Positions 32,345 to 40,789 of a stretch of 64,000 nt of DNA are shown here, one piece after another. Numbering within the stretch: the stretch's first letter is position 1; every line of letters begins with the position of its first letter. Source of the stretch: Bacteroidales bacterium (GTDB lineage Bacteria; Bacteroidota; Bacteroidia; Bacteroidales; Paludibacteraceae); the NCBI GenBank assembly GCA_022783865.1, contig JALFYY010000013.1, positions 1 to 64,000 of the forward strand, read 5' to 3'. The position numbers and the translations under genes are program-made. The notes under the pieces are model-generated. The model saw nothing but the letters and a program-made list of their open reading frames with translations, was not told the DNA's origin and searched no databases.

Positions 32345-34678
32345 ATGAATACTATTCTCTCCAAACGCCACTTTTCCGAAAATGTGGTAGAACTCGTTAT
32401 CGAAGCTCCTCTCATTGCCAAAGCACGCCGTGCGGGACACTTTGTCATTGTGCGTGTTGATCCGCAGGGTGAACGTATGCCGCTCACCATTGCCGATGCC
32501 GACCCTGAGAAAGGCACTATTACCCTCGTAGTACAGCAGATGGGTGTTTCTTCTGCCAAACTCTGCCGTTTGACCGAGGGGGACGCTGTAGCCGATATTG
32601 TCGGACCATTGGGTAAGGCGACCAAGATAATGAACTACGGTACCGTCGTATGCGCCTGTGGCGGAGTGGGGGCAGCTCCTATGTTGCCCATTGCACAGGC
32701 GCTCCACCATGCCGGCAACCGGGTCATTACAGTGCTGGCTGCACGCACCAAAGACCTCATTATCCTCGAAGAACAACTCCGCCGATACTCCGATGAAGTC
32801 ATCGTCATGACCGACGACGGCTCTTATGGCACCAAGGGTTTGGTTACGCAGGGTGTTGAGAGTGTTATCCAACGGGAAAAAGTGGATAAGTGTATCACCA
32901 TCGGACCGGCTGTCATGATGAAGTTCGTGAGCCTGCTGACGAAGAAATACGATATCCCTACCGAGGCGAGCCTCAATACTATCATGGTCGATGGTACGGG
33001 TATGTGCGGTGCCTGCCGTGTTACGGTAGGCGGACAAACGCGTTTTGTCTGTGTTGACGGACCCGAGTTCGATGCCCACCAAGTGGATTTCGACGAGATG
33101 ATCAAGCGCTTAGGCGGCTATCGTCCGTTGGAGAAAGAAGCCTACGAGCATTACACCAAGGGTGAAACCGCCACAGCGGACGCTCCGGCTGTTAAGGAAC
33201 AAACATTGCAATCTGTTGACGGTGCTATTCTCACCGATGACAGTCGTGACGCCGAATGGCGGACCGCTTTGCGCACGGCGATGAAAGCCAAAGAGCGTAC
33301 TGCTATCCCCCGTGTTGTCATGCAGGAGTTGGATCCGCATTACCGTGCGACATCTCTCTTTGAGGAAGTCAACCGCGGGCTCACCCGTGAGCAGGCGCTT
33401 ACCGAAGCCCGGCGCTGTTTGGATTGTCCCAATCCTACCTGTGTGCAGGGGTGTCCCGTCAATATCAACATTCCTACCTTCGTCAAACACGTGGAGGCGG
33501 GCGATATCCTGGGTGCGGCGCGCGTCATCAAGCAGAGTAGTGCGCTACCGGCTGTGTGCGGCCGTGTATGCCCGCAGGAAAAACAATGCGAGAGCCAATG
33601 TATTCACAATAAGATGGGGCACAAGCCGGTGGCTATCGGCTATCTCGAACGCTATGTGGCGGACTATGAACGCGAGTCGGGACAGATGGCCTTGCCCCAG
33701 TGCGCTGCGCCCAACGGGAAGAAGATTGCCGTAGTCGGCTCGGGTCCTGCAGGGCTCACTTTTGCGGGCGATATGGCAAAATACGGCTATGAGGTTGTGG
33801 TCTTTGAGGCGCTCCACGAGATTGGCGGTGTACTCAAATACGGCATTCCCGAATACCGTTTGCCCAATGCCATAGTGGATGTGGAGATTGACAATCTTCG
33901 CAAGACGGGTGTCCGTTTTCTTACCGATACGGTGGTGGGCAAAACACTTACTATTGACGATTTGCTGCAGCAGGGTTTTGCGGGTATCTTTGTTGCTTCG
34001 GGAGCGGGACTGCCGCGCTTTATGAATATACCGGGCGAGAACCTTATCGGCGTGATGAGCAGCAACGAGTATCTTACCCGTGTCAATCTGATGAACGCTT
34101 CTTCTGACGCTACGGATACGCCTGTGTTGCGTGGGCACAATGTTGCCGTCATCGGTGGTGGCAATACCGCTATGGATGCGGTGCGTACCGCCAAACGGCT
34201 GGGAGCGGAGCACGCCGTTATCGTTTATCGCCGCAGCGAGGAAGAGATGCCTGCCCGTGTGGAGGAAGTGCGTCATGCCAAAGAAGAGGGAGTGGAGTTT
34301 CTGACGCTCCATAATCCGTTGGAATATCGCGGCAACGAAGCGGGACAAGTCACCTCTATGCTGTTGCAAGTGATGACGTTGGGTGAGCCCGACGAGTCGG
34401 GTCGCCGTTCTCCCGTGCCGGTAGAGGGCAAGACGCTGGAAGTGCCGGTTGACTTGGTGATTGTGGCGGTAGGTGTGAGTCCTAACCCGTTGATTCCGCA
34501 TAGTGTAGAGGGTTTGGAAGTGAGCCGCCGAGGTACGATTGTGGTGAACGACGAAATGCAGTCATCGTTGCCCGTTCTCTTTGCCGGAGGTGATATTGTC
34601 CGTGGCGGAGCCACCGTGATTCTTGCCATGTCGGACGGTCGCAAAGCCGCTGCAGCCATGCACCGCCACTTGTCGTAG
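32345..34678 (+). CDS. fused NfnAB-type NAD(P)H:ferredoxin oxidoreductase
   Basis: 777 residues from MNTILSKRHFSENVVELVIE. The N-terminal ~280 residues are a PyrK/NfnA-like FAD-NAD domain with a [2Fe-2S] cysteine set (GTGMCGACRVTVGG, near 220-236). The C-terminal ~500 residues are NfnB/GltD-like, with iron-sulfur motifs CLDCPNPTCVQGCPV (about 358-372) and CGRVCPQEKQCESQC (about 405-419), an FAD motif VVGSGPAGLTFAG and an NADPH motif VIGGGNTAMDAV. Separate subunits in Thermotoga NfnAB are fused here. Databases often mislabel it as glutamate synthase. Electron bifurcation is inferred from the family. Confidence 0.88.
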   Translation: MNTILSKRHFSENVVELVIEAPLIAKARRAGHFVIVRVDPQGERMPLTIADADPEKGTITLVVQQMGVSSAKLCRLTEGDAVADIVGPLGKATKIMNYGTVVCACGGVGAAPMLPIAQALHHAGNRVITVLAARTKDLIILEEQLRRYSDEVIVMTDDGSYGTKGLVTQGVESVIQREKVDKCITIGPAVMMKFVSLLTKKYDIPTEASLNTIMVDGTGMCGACRVTVGGQTRFVCVDGPEFDAHQVDFDEMIKRLGGYRPLEKEAYEHYTKGETATADAPAVKEQTLQSVDGAILTDDSRDAEWRTALRTAMKAKERTAIPRVVMQELDPHYRATSLFEEVNRGLTREQALTEARRCLDCPNPTCVQGCPVNINIPTFVKHVEAGDILGAARVIKQSSALPAVCGRVCPQEKQCESQCIHNKMGHKPVAIGYLERYVADYERESGQMALPQCAAPNGKKIAVVGSGPAGLTFAGDMAKYGYEVVVFEALHEIGGVLKYGIPEYRLPNAIVDVEIDNLRKTGVRFLTDTVVGKTLTIDDLLQQGFAGIFVASGAGLPRFMNIPGENLIGVMSSNEYLTRVNLMNASSDATDTPVLRGHNVAVIGGGNTAMDAVRTAKRLGAEHAVIVYRRSEEEMPARVEEVRHAKEEGVEFLTLHNPLEYRGNEAGQVTSMLLQVMTLGEPDESGRRSPVPVEGKTLEVPVDLVIVAVGVSPNPLIPHSVEGLEVSRRGTIVVNDEMQSSLPVLFAGGDIVRGGATVILAMSDGRKAAAAMHRHLS

Positions 34679-34702
34679 TTATCTCTTTGTCCGCCAGTAC
34701 CA

Positions 34703-34820
34703 GTAGAGACGGGACGTACTCTGTCTGAATTGCCGTCCGCCCGTGCCCTGTCGGGGTGAACGGGATTTCCGTATACCTTTGTTCGTACGGGGTGTCAGTC
34801 GGGCGCTTCGCCTGCGATAA
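34703..34820 (+). repeat. REP-like dispersed repeat in the nfn-pepD gap
   Basis: GTAGAGACGGGACGTACTCT (start of 34703-34732) recurs with changes at 63064-63093 and 50894-50922. The following GTTCGTACGGGGTGTCAGTC (34781-34800) recurs at 50844-50864 with few changes, before GGGCG and a CGCC half-hairpin in both places. Confidence 0.75.
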
Positions 34821-34870
34821 GAGCCATATATCCTTTTGCTTCCTCTTTACTTTCATCTCATAGGGTTTCC

Positions 34871-34914
34871 TTTAGGGATACTTTAGGGATACTTTAGGAA
34901 TAGTGTAGGGATGG
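34871..34914 (+). repeat. 4-unit array with 11-bp period
   Basis: TTTAGGGATAC, TTTAGGGATAC, TTTAGGAATAG, TGTAGGGATGG. In reverse complement this is the same unit, and the same AAAGGAAAC boundary, as the second half of the 23508-23650 array. Confidence 0.92.
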
Positions 34915-34940
34915 ATAGCGGGCAAGGTGTGGAAAAGAGA

Positions 34941-34980
34941 GACGCGGCAGGGTGTGTCTGTTGCCGCGTCTTCGTTTATC
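34941..34980. terminator. bidirectional terminator between the nfn-type gene and pepD
   Basis: GACGCGGCA (34941-34949) pairs perfectly with TGCCGCGTC (34962-34970). TTCGTTT follows on the plus strand and TCTCTTTTCC on the minus strand. It serves two convergent genes. Confidence 0.75.
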
Positions 34981-34998
34981 GTTGATGAGGGGATATGT

Positions 34999-36447
34999 TT
35001 ACAATTTCCTGAGCGTAGCGATCAGGAATCGGTAGAACTTCCCGACGGAACCGATATTGACTTTTTCTTCGGGGGAATGGGGGTGTTTGATGGTGGGTCC
35101 GAAAGATATCATATCCATATCGGGATAGTTTCGTCCGATGATACCGCATTCCAATCCTGCGTGTATGGTAATGATGCGTGGGTTTTGTTTGAACTCTTGG
35201 TAGTATGTTTCTTGCATGAGCCTCAGTATATTGGAATGGAGATTGGGTTTCCATCCTGGGTAAGATCCGGAGAACACTACTTTTGCGCCCGCCAAAGCGA
35301 AACAGCTCCCGATGATTTCCTGCACTTCTTCTTTGCGGCTCTCAACGGAACTGCGTGTCAGACATGAGATGACCACTTGCTTATCCGAAGTGGCAATCAT
35401 GGCAAGGTTGTTGGATGTTTCCACCACATCGGGCATTTCGGGAATCATGCGATAGACGCCGTCGGGGCAAGCGTTAACGCTGTGAATGATTGCGTCTTGA
35501 ATCTCTTCGGGAATCAGCTGTGTTGGGCATTCTGTGGGTTCGGCATAGAAACGGATATCGTTTTCCACGCCGTCGTATTCTCGGATGAAAAGGTCTTCGT
35601 AGTCCTCCACAAGGTTGATGATATCGTCAACGCCGTCTTTTGGTACTGTGAGTATGGCTTCGGCTTCCCGTGGGATAGCATTTCTCAGTGTGCCGCCTTG
35701 TACTGAGGCAATGCGCGCATCGTATTCCGCCACCGCTTTTTTCAAGAACCGGAACATAAGTTTGTTGGCATTGGCTCTCTGTAGGTTGATATCGCACCCC
35801 GAATGTCCGCCTTTGAGTCCTGTGAGGGTAATCCGCAGGGCCGTATCTCCTTCGGGAACGGGTACGGGGAAGTATCCGAAAGTAACGGTTGTGTCCACTC
35901 CTCCGGCACAGCCGACATAGAGTTCTCCTTCCGCTTCGGAATCCAGATTGAGTAGTATCTTTCCCTGTAGCCAAGCGGGTTGTAGGTCGAAAGCGCCGTA
36001 CATGCCGGTTTCTTCGTCAACGGTGACAAGTACTTCCAACGGCGGATGTACGAGCGACTTGTCTTCGAGAACCGCCATAGCCGTAGCGACACCGATGCCG
36101 TTGTCTGCGCCTAAGGTAGTACCCTGGGCAGTAACCCATTCTCCATCGACGCAGGCGCGTATAGGGTCGGTAGTGAAATCAAAATCGATATCGTTGTTTT
36201 TCTGCGGCACCATATCCATGTGCCCTTGCAGGATGACCCCCGGATGGTTTTCCAACCCCGGAGAAGCGGGTTTGCGGATAAGGACATTGCCGATGTTATC
36301 TTGTAGCGTTTCCAAACCGAGCGCTTTGCCGTATGCTACGAGGAAATCGCCGATTTGTTTTTTTTGTCCGGACGGACGCGGAATTTGCGTAAGGCTGAGG
36401 AAATGTTTCCATATAGCCGCCGGTTGCAGCGTTTCAAATTTGTTCAT
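34999..36447 (-). CDS. pepD: aminoacyl-histidine dipeptidase (M20 family)
   Basis: 482 residues, matching PepD/carnosinase-like M20 peptidases. The metal-binding motifs are GHMDMVPQK (near residue 75), LGADNGIGVA (near 117) and VDEETGMYGAFDL (near 145). A lid or dimerisation domain is inserted at about 200-390. The enzyme hydrolyses dipeptides such as Xaa-His in the cytoplasm. It lies 27 bp downstream of ansA in the same direction, so the two probably share a transcript. Confidence 0.92.
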   Translation of the reverse strand: MNKFETLQPAAIWKHFLSLTQIPRPSGQKKQIGDFLVAYGKALGLETLQDNIGNVLIRKPASPGLENHPGVILQGHMDMVPQKNNDIDFDFTTDPIRACVDGEWVTAQGTTLGADNGIGVATAMAVLEDKSLVHPPLEVLVTVDEETGMYGAFDLQPAWLQGKILLNLDSEAEGELYVGCAGGVDTTVTFGYFPVPVPEGDTALRITLTGLKGGHSGCDINLQRANANKLMFRFLKKAVAEYDARIASVQGGTLRNAIPREAEAILTVPKDGVDDIINLVEDYEDLFIREYDGVENDIRFYAEPTECPTQLIPEEIQDAIIHSVNACPDGVYRMIPEMPDVVETSNNLAMIATSDKQVVISCLTRSSVESRKEEVQEIIGSCFALAGAKVVFSGSYPGWKPNLHSNILRLMQETYYQEFKQNPRIITIHAGLECGIIGRNYPDMDMISFGPTIKHPHSPEEKVNIGSVGKFYRFLIATLRKL

Positions 36448-36474
36448 GATAATATTTGATATTAGATATTTGTA

Positions 36475-37518
36475 TTAATTATCTTCCACGCTCATTTCTC
36501 CGCAGAGCGAAGTGCGAAGCAAATCGCGCACTGTATCGATGTTGTCGCCCTCTTCACCGAGCAGATACATCATCTTGGTGGTAAGTGCTTCGGTGGTGAT
36601 ATCATATCCGCTTATAACTCCGGCTTTGAGCAGGTTTATGCTGGTTTGATAGCGCCCCATCTCCACCGATCCCTTGCTGCATTGCGTCTTGCTAACAATG
36701 ATGATACCGCGGTTGTATGCGCTTTGCAGTGTCTCATACAGCCATTCGTCGCTCGGAGCATTGCCCGCACCGAAAGTCTCTAATACAACGGCTTTCAGAT
36801 GGGGTATATTGAGGATTGCCTCGACTGTCTGTTGCGAGATACCGGGGAACAGCTTGAGTATAACCACATGGCGGTTGATACGTGTGCGCAGGCGTAGCGG
36901 CAGGTCAGGTTGCGGATAGCGTATGACGGAAGTATTGTATTTGATGTGTACACCGGCTATTGCCAAAGGCGGGTAGTTGTACGAGCGGAACGCCTCGAAA
37001 CGTTCGGCGTCTTTCTTGGTAGTACGGTTGCCGCGAAGCAGTTTGTCTTCGAAGAAGATACAGACTTCCGGTACAATGGCTTTCCCGTTGCTGTCTTGTG
37101 CTACTGCAATCTCAATAGCGGTGATAAGGTTCTCTTTCGCATCGCCGCGCAGTACCCCCATGGGCAGTTGCGAACCGGTAAAGACAACCGGCTTGCTCAG
37201 ATTGTCGAGCATAAAACTGAGCGCAGAAGCTGAATAAGCCATTGTGTCCGTACCGTGAAGAATGACAAAGCCGTCGTATTCGGTATAGTTGTCGTAGATG
37301 ATATGGGCCAGTTTGCTCCACGTTTCCGGATTGACGTCTGAGGAATCAATGAGCGGCGTAAAAGGTAGCATATCGATATGGATGTTATACTCGAAGAGTT
37401 CCGGAATATATGCTTTAAACTGCTCGATGTCAGCAGGATGCAAGACGCCCGTCTTAGGGTCTTGAATCATCGAAATAGTGCCGCCTGTGCATATCAAAAG
37501 TACTGCTTTCTGCTTCAT
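36475..37518 (-). CDS. ansA: type I (cytoplasmic) L-asparaginase
   Basis: 347 residues from MKQKAVLLICTGGTISMIQD. The two active-site threonine motifs are ICTGGTISM and ILHGTDTMAYSASAL; the Ser/Gln region is DSSDVNPETW. It hydrolyses asparagine to aspartate and ammonia. The track ORF starts at 37548, but the -7 element of the promoter covers 37546-37553, so translation must begin downstream, at 37518 or at the Met two codons earlier (37524). No signal peptide, so cytoplasmic. Confidence 0.92.
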   Translation of the reverse strand: MKQKAVLLICTGGTISMIQDPKTGVLHPADIEQFKAYIPELFEYNIHIDMLPFTPLIDSSDVNPETWSKLAHIIYDNYTEYDGFVILHGTDTMAYSASALSFMLDNLSKPVVFTGSQLPMGVLRGDAKENLITAIEIAVAQDSNGKAIVPEVCIFFEDKLLRGNRTTKKDAERFEAFRSYNYPPLAIAGVHIKYNTSVIRYPQPDLPLRLRTRINRHVVILKLFPGISQQTVEAILNIPHLKAVVLETFGAGNAPSDEWLYETLQSAYNRGIIIVSKTQCSKGSVEMGRYQTSINLLKAGVISGYDITTEALTTKMMYLLGEEGDNIDTVRDLLRTSLCGEMSVEDN

Positions 37519-37545
37519 AGCCATTTCTGCTGTAGTTAGTTGCTG

Positions 37546-37577
37546 CAAAGGTACTGAATGTTTTTCGGAAAAGCAAG
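37546..37577 (-). promoter_or_regulatory. promoter of ansA-pepD
   Basis: Minus-strand CTTG (37574-37577), 20 nt, TACCTTTG (37546-37553). It sits back to back with the tRNA-Arg promoter. Confidence 0.75.
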
Positions 37578-37592
37578 AGATAAGACCATTTA

Positions 37593-37624
37593 TTTGTATA
37601 TATCGGAAATAAATAGTACCTTTG
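37593..37624 (+). promoter_or_regulatory. promoter of tRNA-Arg
   Basis: TTTG (37593-37596), 20 nt, TACCTTTG (37617-37624); both elements perfect, 33 bp before the tRNA. Confidence 0.9.
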
Positions 37625-37657
37625 CAGGCACTTTTCGGCGTATATGCAGGAAGAGTC

Positions 37658-37731
37658 GGCTTGGTAGCTCAGCTGGATAGAGCAACAGCCTTCTAAGCTG
37701 TGGGTCTCGGGTTCGAATCCCGACCGAGTCA
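37658..37731 (+). tRNA. tRNA-Arg (anticodon UCU)
   Basis: A 74-nt cloverleaf: acceptor GGCTTGG with CCGAGTC, D arm AGCTCAGCTGGATAGAGC, anticodon stem ACAGC/GCTGT around CTTCTAA (anticodon TCT), and T arm CTCGGGTTCGAATCCCGAC. The discriminator is A and no CCA is encoded, so CCA must be added by the nucleotidyltransferase. It reads AGA/AGG-type arginine codons. Confidence 0.95.
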
Positions 37732-37796
37732 CGGGATGATAGTAAAACAAAAAGCAGGAAAACTTATTGCGAATAGCAATAGATATTACTATCAAA

Positions 37797-37838
37797 AGAA
37801 ACAGACAAAGATTGAATCCTTGTCTGTTTCTGCTTTTT
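37797..37838. terminator. terminator between tRNA-Arg and trxA
   Basis: AGAAACAGACAA (37797-37808) pairs with TTGTCTGTTTCT (37820-37831), followed by GCTTTTTC on the plus strand and TTTTG on the minus strand. It probably serves both convergent genes. Confidence 0.85.
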
Positions 37839-37893
37839 CAGTCAATCATTTTCATACGGAGTACACTCCGTTTCTGCAACCTGCGGATTGTTT

Positions 37894-38208
37894 TCAGAGC
37901 AGTGCGTCCAATTTGGCTTGGAGGTCGGCTTTGCGTGTAGCGCCTACTTGGCGGTCAACCATTTCGCCATTCTTGAAGAAGAGCATAGTCGGTATATTCA
38001 TAATACCGAATTTGGCGCATGTCTCGTCGTTTTCATCGACATTGAGTTTGCCGATAACGACTTTGTTTTCGTACTCGTTTGCCAGTTCTTCGACGATAGG
38101 CAGCATCATCTTGCAGGGACCGCACCAAGGCGCCCAGAAATCAACCATCACGGGTTGTCCCGACGACAACACGTCGTTGATGTTGGAATCAGTAATTTCT
38201 TGTATCAT
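37894..38208 (-). CDS. trxA: thioredoxin
   Basis: 104 residues. The redox motif WCGPC (Cys29 and Cys32) in DFWAPWCGPCKM, the cis-proline region NIPTMLFFKNGE and the standard length identify a cytoplasmic thioredoxin. It reduces disulfides in ribonucleotide reductase and other proteins. It has its own promoter. Confidence 0.95.
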   Translation of the reverse strand: MIQEITDSNINDVLSSGQPVMVDFWAPWCGPCKMMLPIVEELANEYENKVVIGKLNVDENDETCAKFGIMNIPTMLFFKNGEMVDRQVGATRKADLQAKLDALL

Positions 38209-38248
38209 AATCGTATAAGTTTAATTTTTGTTTGTTTTTGTAGGTGTG

Positions 38249-38280
38249 CAAAGATAGAAATAAGTTTTGTTATGTGCAAG
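38249..38280 (-). promoter_or_regulatory. promoter of trxA
   Basis: Minus-strand CTTG (38277-38280), 20 nt, TATCTTTG (38249-38256). It lies directly after the clpC stop at 38284. Confidence 0.75.
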
Positions 38281-38283
38281 TCT

Positions 38284-40767
38284 TCAAGCAGGAATTATTG
38301 TTAGTTTTCCATCAACGAGTTCCGCTTTGATGTTGTTGCCGGATGAAGGTGATGATGTACACATTGTTTCTGCTGACAGCAGAAATTCCGTAAGGGCGTC
38401 TTCCAGGTCGTTTTGCAGTGTACGTTTCAACGGGCGGGCACCGTATTGCACATCATATCCTTTCTTTATGAGCCACTCTTTGGCTTCGTCGGAAACAGCA
38501 AGCGTATAGCCCAAGGTACTCAGACGGGCGGTTACGGCACGGAGTTCGATATCGAAAATCTTCGAAAGCGACTCGTGGGAGAGTTGCGCAAAAGTCACTA
38601 TATTATCAATACGGTTCAAGAATTCCGGTGAGAATGTTTTCTGTAGTGCCTTCTGAAGGATAGCCTTTGTTTCCTGCTCCGAGAGCGTATCTGTATTGGT
38701 GAATCCGATACCCCGACTGAAATCTTTGAGTTGGCGCGTACCGACATTGGAGGTGAGAATGATAACGGTATTTTTAAAATCGACTTGGTGTCCCTGGCGG
38801 TCGGTTAGCCGTCCTTCGTCGAGCAACTGCAAAAGGATATTGAATACGTCGGGATGTGCTTTTTCTATCTCATCGAAAAGAACGATGGAATAGGGTTTGC
38901 GGCGTACAGCTTCTGTAAGTTTGCCGGCTTCTTCGTGACCGACATATCCGGGAGGCGCTCCCACTAAAAGCGAAACGGTGTGTTTCTCCATATATTCCGA
39001 CATGTCAATCCGTATCAGTGCATCGCGCGAACCGAACATCTCCTCAGCCAGGCATTGTGCCAAATAGGTTTTGCCCACGCCCGTTGGACCAAGAAAGAGG
39101 AAGGAACCGATGGGACGATTAGGGTCTTTGAGTCCTACACGGTTACGCTGGATACTGCGCACAACGCTGCGAACGGCTTCGTCTTGTCCTATCACACGGT
39201 TCGTCAATGTATCTGCCATATTGCGCAAACGGACATTCTCCGATTGGGCAATACGTTGTACCGGTACGCCCGACATGACGGATACTACCTTTGCCACATC
39301 TTCCACCGTGACGGTTTGCGGCAAATCGGTTTGTTGCGTTTCTAATTGTTGCAATTGGTTTTGCAACTGTATTTCGAGTTCTTTCTCTTGGTCACGCAAC
39401 GCCACAGCCCGTTCATAGTTTTGTTCGGCCAATACGGCCTCTTTCTCCTGGCGTATATCTTTGATCTGTTGTTCCAACTGACGGATAGGCATAGGTATAT
39501 CCGGTATTTGGATATGTGTGCGTGCTCCCACTTCGTCCATGGCATCAATGGCTTTGTCAGGGAAGCAACGGTCGGAAATATATTGGTTGGTGAGCCGTGC
39601 ACATGCTTCCAATACCTCGTCGGTATAGACAACGTGGTGGTGCTCCGCATATTTGGGAGCTATCTGCCGGAGCAGTTCGATAGTTTGTTCCAAAGTGGTA
39701 GGCTGCACCGTTACTTTTTGGAAACGGCGTTCCAATGCTCCGTCTTTCTCGATGGAAGTGCGGTATTCGTTGATGGTGGTAGCACCAATGCACTGTACTT
39801 CACCTCGTGCTAATGCCGGTTTGAGGATATTGGCGGCATCTAATTGTCCTGCCTGATTGCCGGCACCGATAATGGTATGGATTTCATCGATAAAGAGGAT
39901 AACTTCGGGGTGTTGCCGTAGTTCCTCGATAACGGCACGCATACGTTCTTCAAACTGACCGCGATACTTCGTACCGGCGACCATAGAGGCTATATCCAAA
40001 GTAAGGATACGCTTGTTGAAGAGCAAAGGCGACACTTGCCGGTTGACAATCCTGAGTGCCAATCCCTCAACGATAGCCGATTTTCCCACACCTGGTTCAC
40101 CGATGAGGATAGGGTTGTTTTTCTTTCGTCTGGAAAGGATTTGCATTACACGTTCTATCTCCTCTGTACGCCCCACTACAGGGTCAAGGTCGCCATCGGC
40201 AGCGGCACGGGTAAGGTCGTTGCTGAAATTGTCAAGTGCCGGTGTATCCGAATTGGAGGGACGGCGTTGTGTGGTCATCGACGTCTGTCCGGGCATCATG
40301 TCTTCGTCTTCTTCATCGGAAGCGAAACCAGCATCAGCACGCGGTTGTTGCACCTTTGGATAGAGACGTTCCATCGTGTCGTAGTTAACTTCGTATTCGT
40401 TTTCCAACAAGCCGGCAGCGGCATTGTCGTGTTCTTTCAGGATAGCAAGCAAAAGATGTTCTGTGTCGGATGTTTGCATGTGGTAGGCTTTGGTTTCTAA
40501 ATCAAGAATACGCAAAATCCGCTCCGACTGCCGGTCGTAAGCGGGTTGTTGCGCCAATAGTTCTTGTGTGCGGTTGCGATCTTCTATTTTGTTTTTGATA
40601 TTGACGGGATTGACACCGCTGCGGAGCAGCATTTCGTAGGCTTGTCCTTTTCCCAAACGGAGGATACCCAATAGCAGGTGGTCGGGCAGAATCTTTGTAT
40701 TGCCCAAGCGCTCTGCCTCTTGACGGCTGTATTGCAGTACCTTGTATAAGTTCTCTGAATAAGTCAT
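38284..40767 (-). CDS. clpC: ATP-dependent Clp protease ATP-binding subunit ClpC
   Basis: 827 residues. N-terminal Clp repeats (about 1-145), AAA+ domain 1 with Walker [14 protein letters not shown] (near 222) and Walker [11 protein letters not shown], a middle domain with a UVR-like coiled coil ([20 protein letters not shown]), and AAA+ domain 2 with [12 protein letters not shown] (near 559). The middle segment marks ClpC rather than ClpB, which has a longer coiled coil. It unfolds substrates for ClpP. It starts 22 bp after the porin gene stop and may share that transcript. Confidence 0.93.
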   Translation of the reverse strand: MTYSENLYKVLQYSRQEAERLGNTKILPDHLLLGILRLGKGQAYEMLLRSGVNPVNIKNKIEDRNRTQELLAQQPAYDRQSERILRILDLETKAYHMQTSDTEHLLLAILKEHDNAAAGLLENEYEVNYDTMERLYPKVQQPRADAGFASDEEDEDMMPGQTSMTTQRRPSNSDTPALDNFSNDLTRAAADGDLDPVVGRTEEIERVMQILSRRKKNNPILIGEPGVGKSAIVEGLALRIVNRQVSPLLFNKRILTLDIASMVAGTKYRGQFEERMRAVIEELRQHPEVILFIDEIHTIIGAGNQAGQLDAANILKPALARGEVQCIGATTINEYRTSIEKDGALERRFQKVTVQPTTLEQTIELLRQIAPKYAEHHHVVYTDEVLEACARLTNQYISDRCFPDKAIDAMDEVGARTHIQIPDIPMPIRQLEQQIKDIRQEKEAVLAEQNYERAVALRDQEKELEIQLQNQLQQLETQQTDLPQTVTVEDVAKVVSVMSGVPVQRIAQSENVRLRNMADTLTNRVIGQDEAVRSVVRSIQRNRVGLKDPNRPIGSFLFLGPTGVGKTYLAQCLAEEMFGSRDALIRIDMSEYMEKHTVSLLVGAPPGYVGHEEAGKLTEAVRRKPYSIVLFDEIEKAHPDVFNILLQLLDEGRLTDRQGHQVDFKNTVIILTSNVGTRQLKDFSRGIGFTNTDTLSEQETKAILQKALQKTFSPEFLNRIDNIVTFAQLSHESLSKIFDIELRAVTARLSTLGYTLAVSDEAKEWLIKKGYDVQYGARPLKRTLQNDLEDALTEFLLSAETMCTSSPSSGNNIKAELVDGKLTIIPA

Positions 40768-40789
40768 AGTTATTGTTTTCAGGTTGTGG

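Noticed and set aside
32345-34678. Glutamate synthase small chain (gltD)
   Set aside because: The N-terminal PyrK/NfnA-like half with a 2Fe-2S motif and the absence of gltB point to an NfnAB-type fusion.
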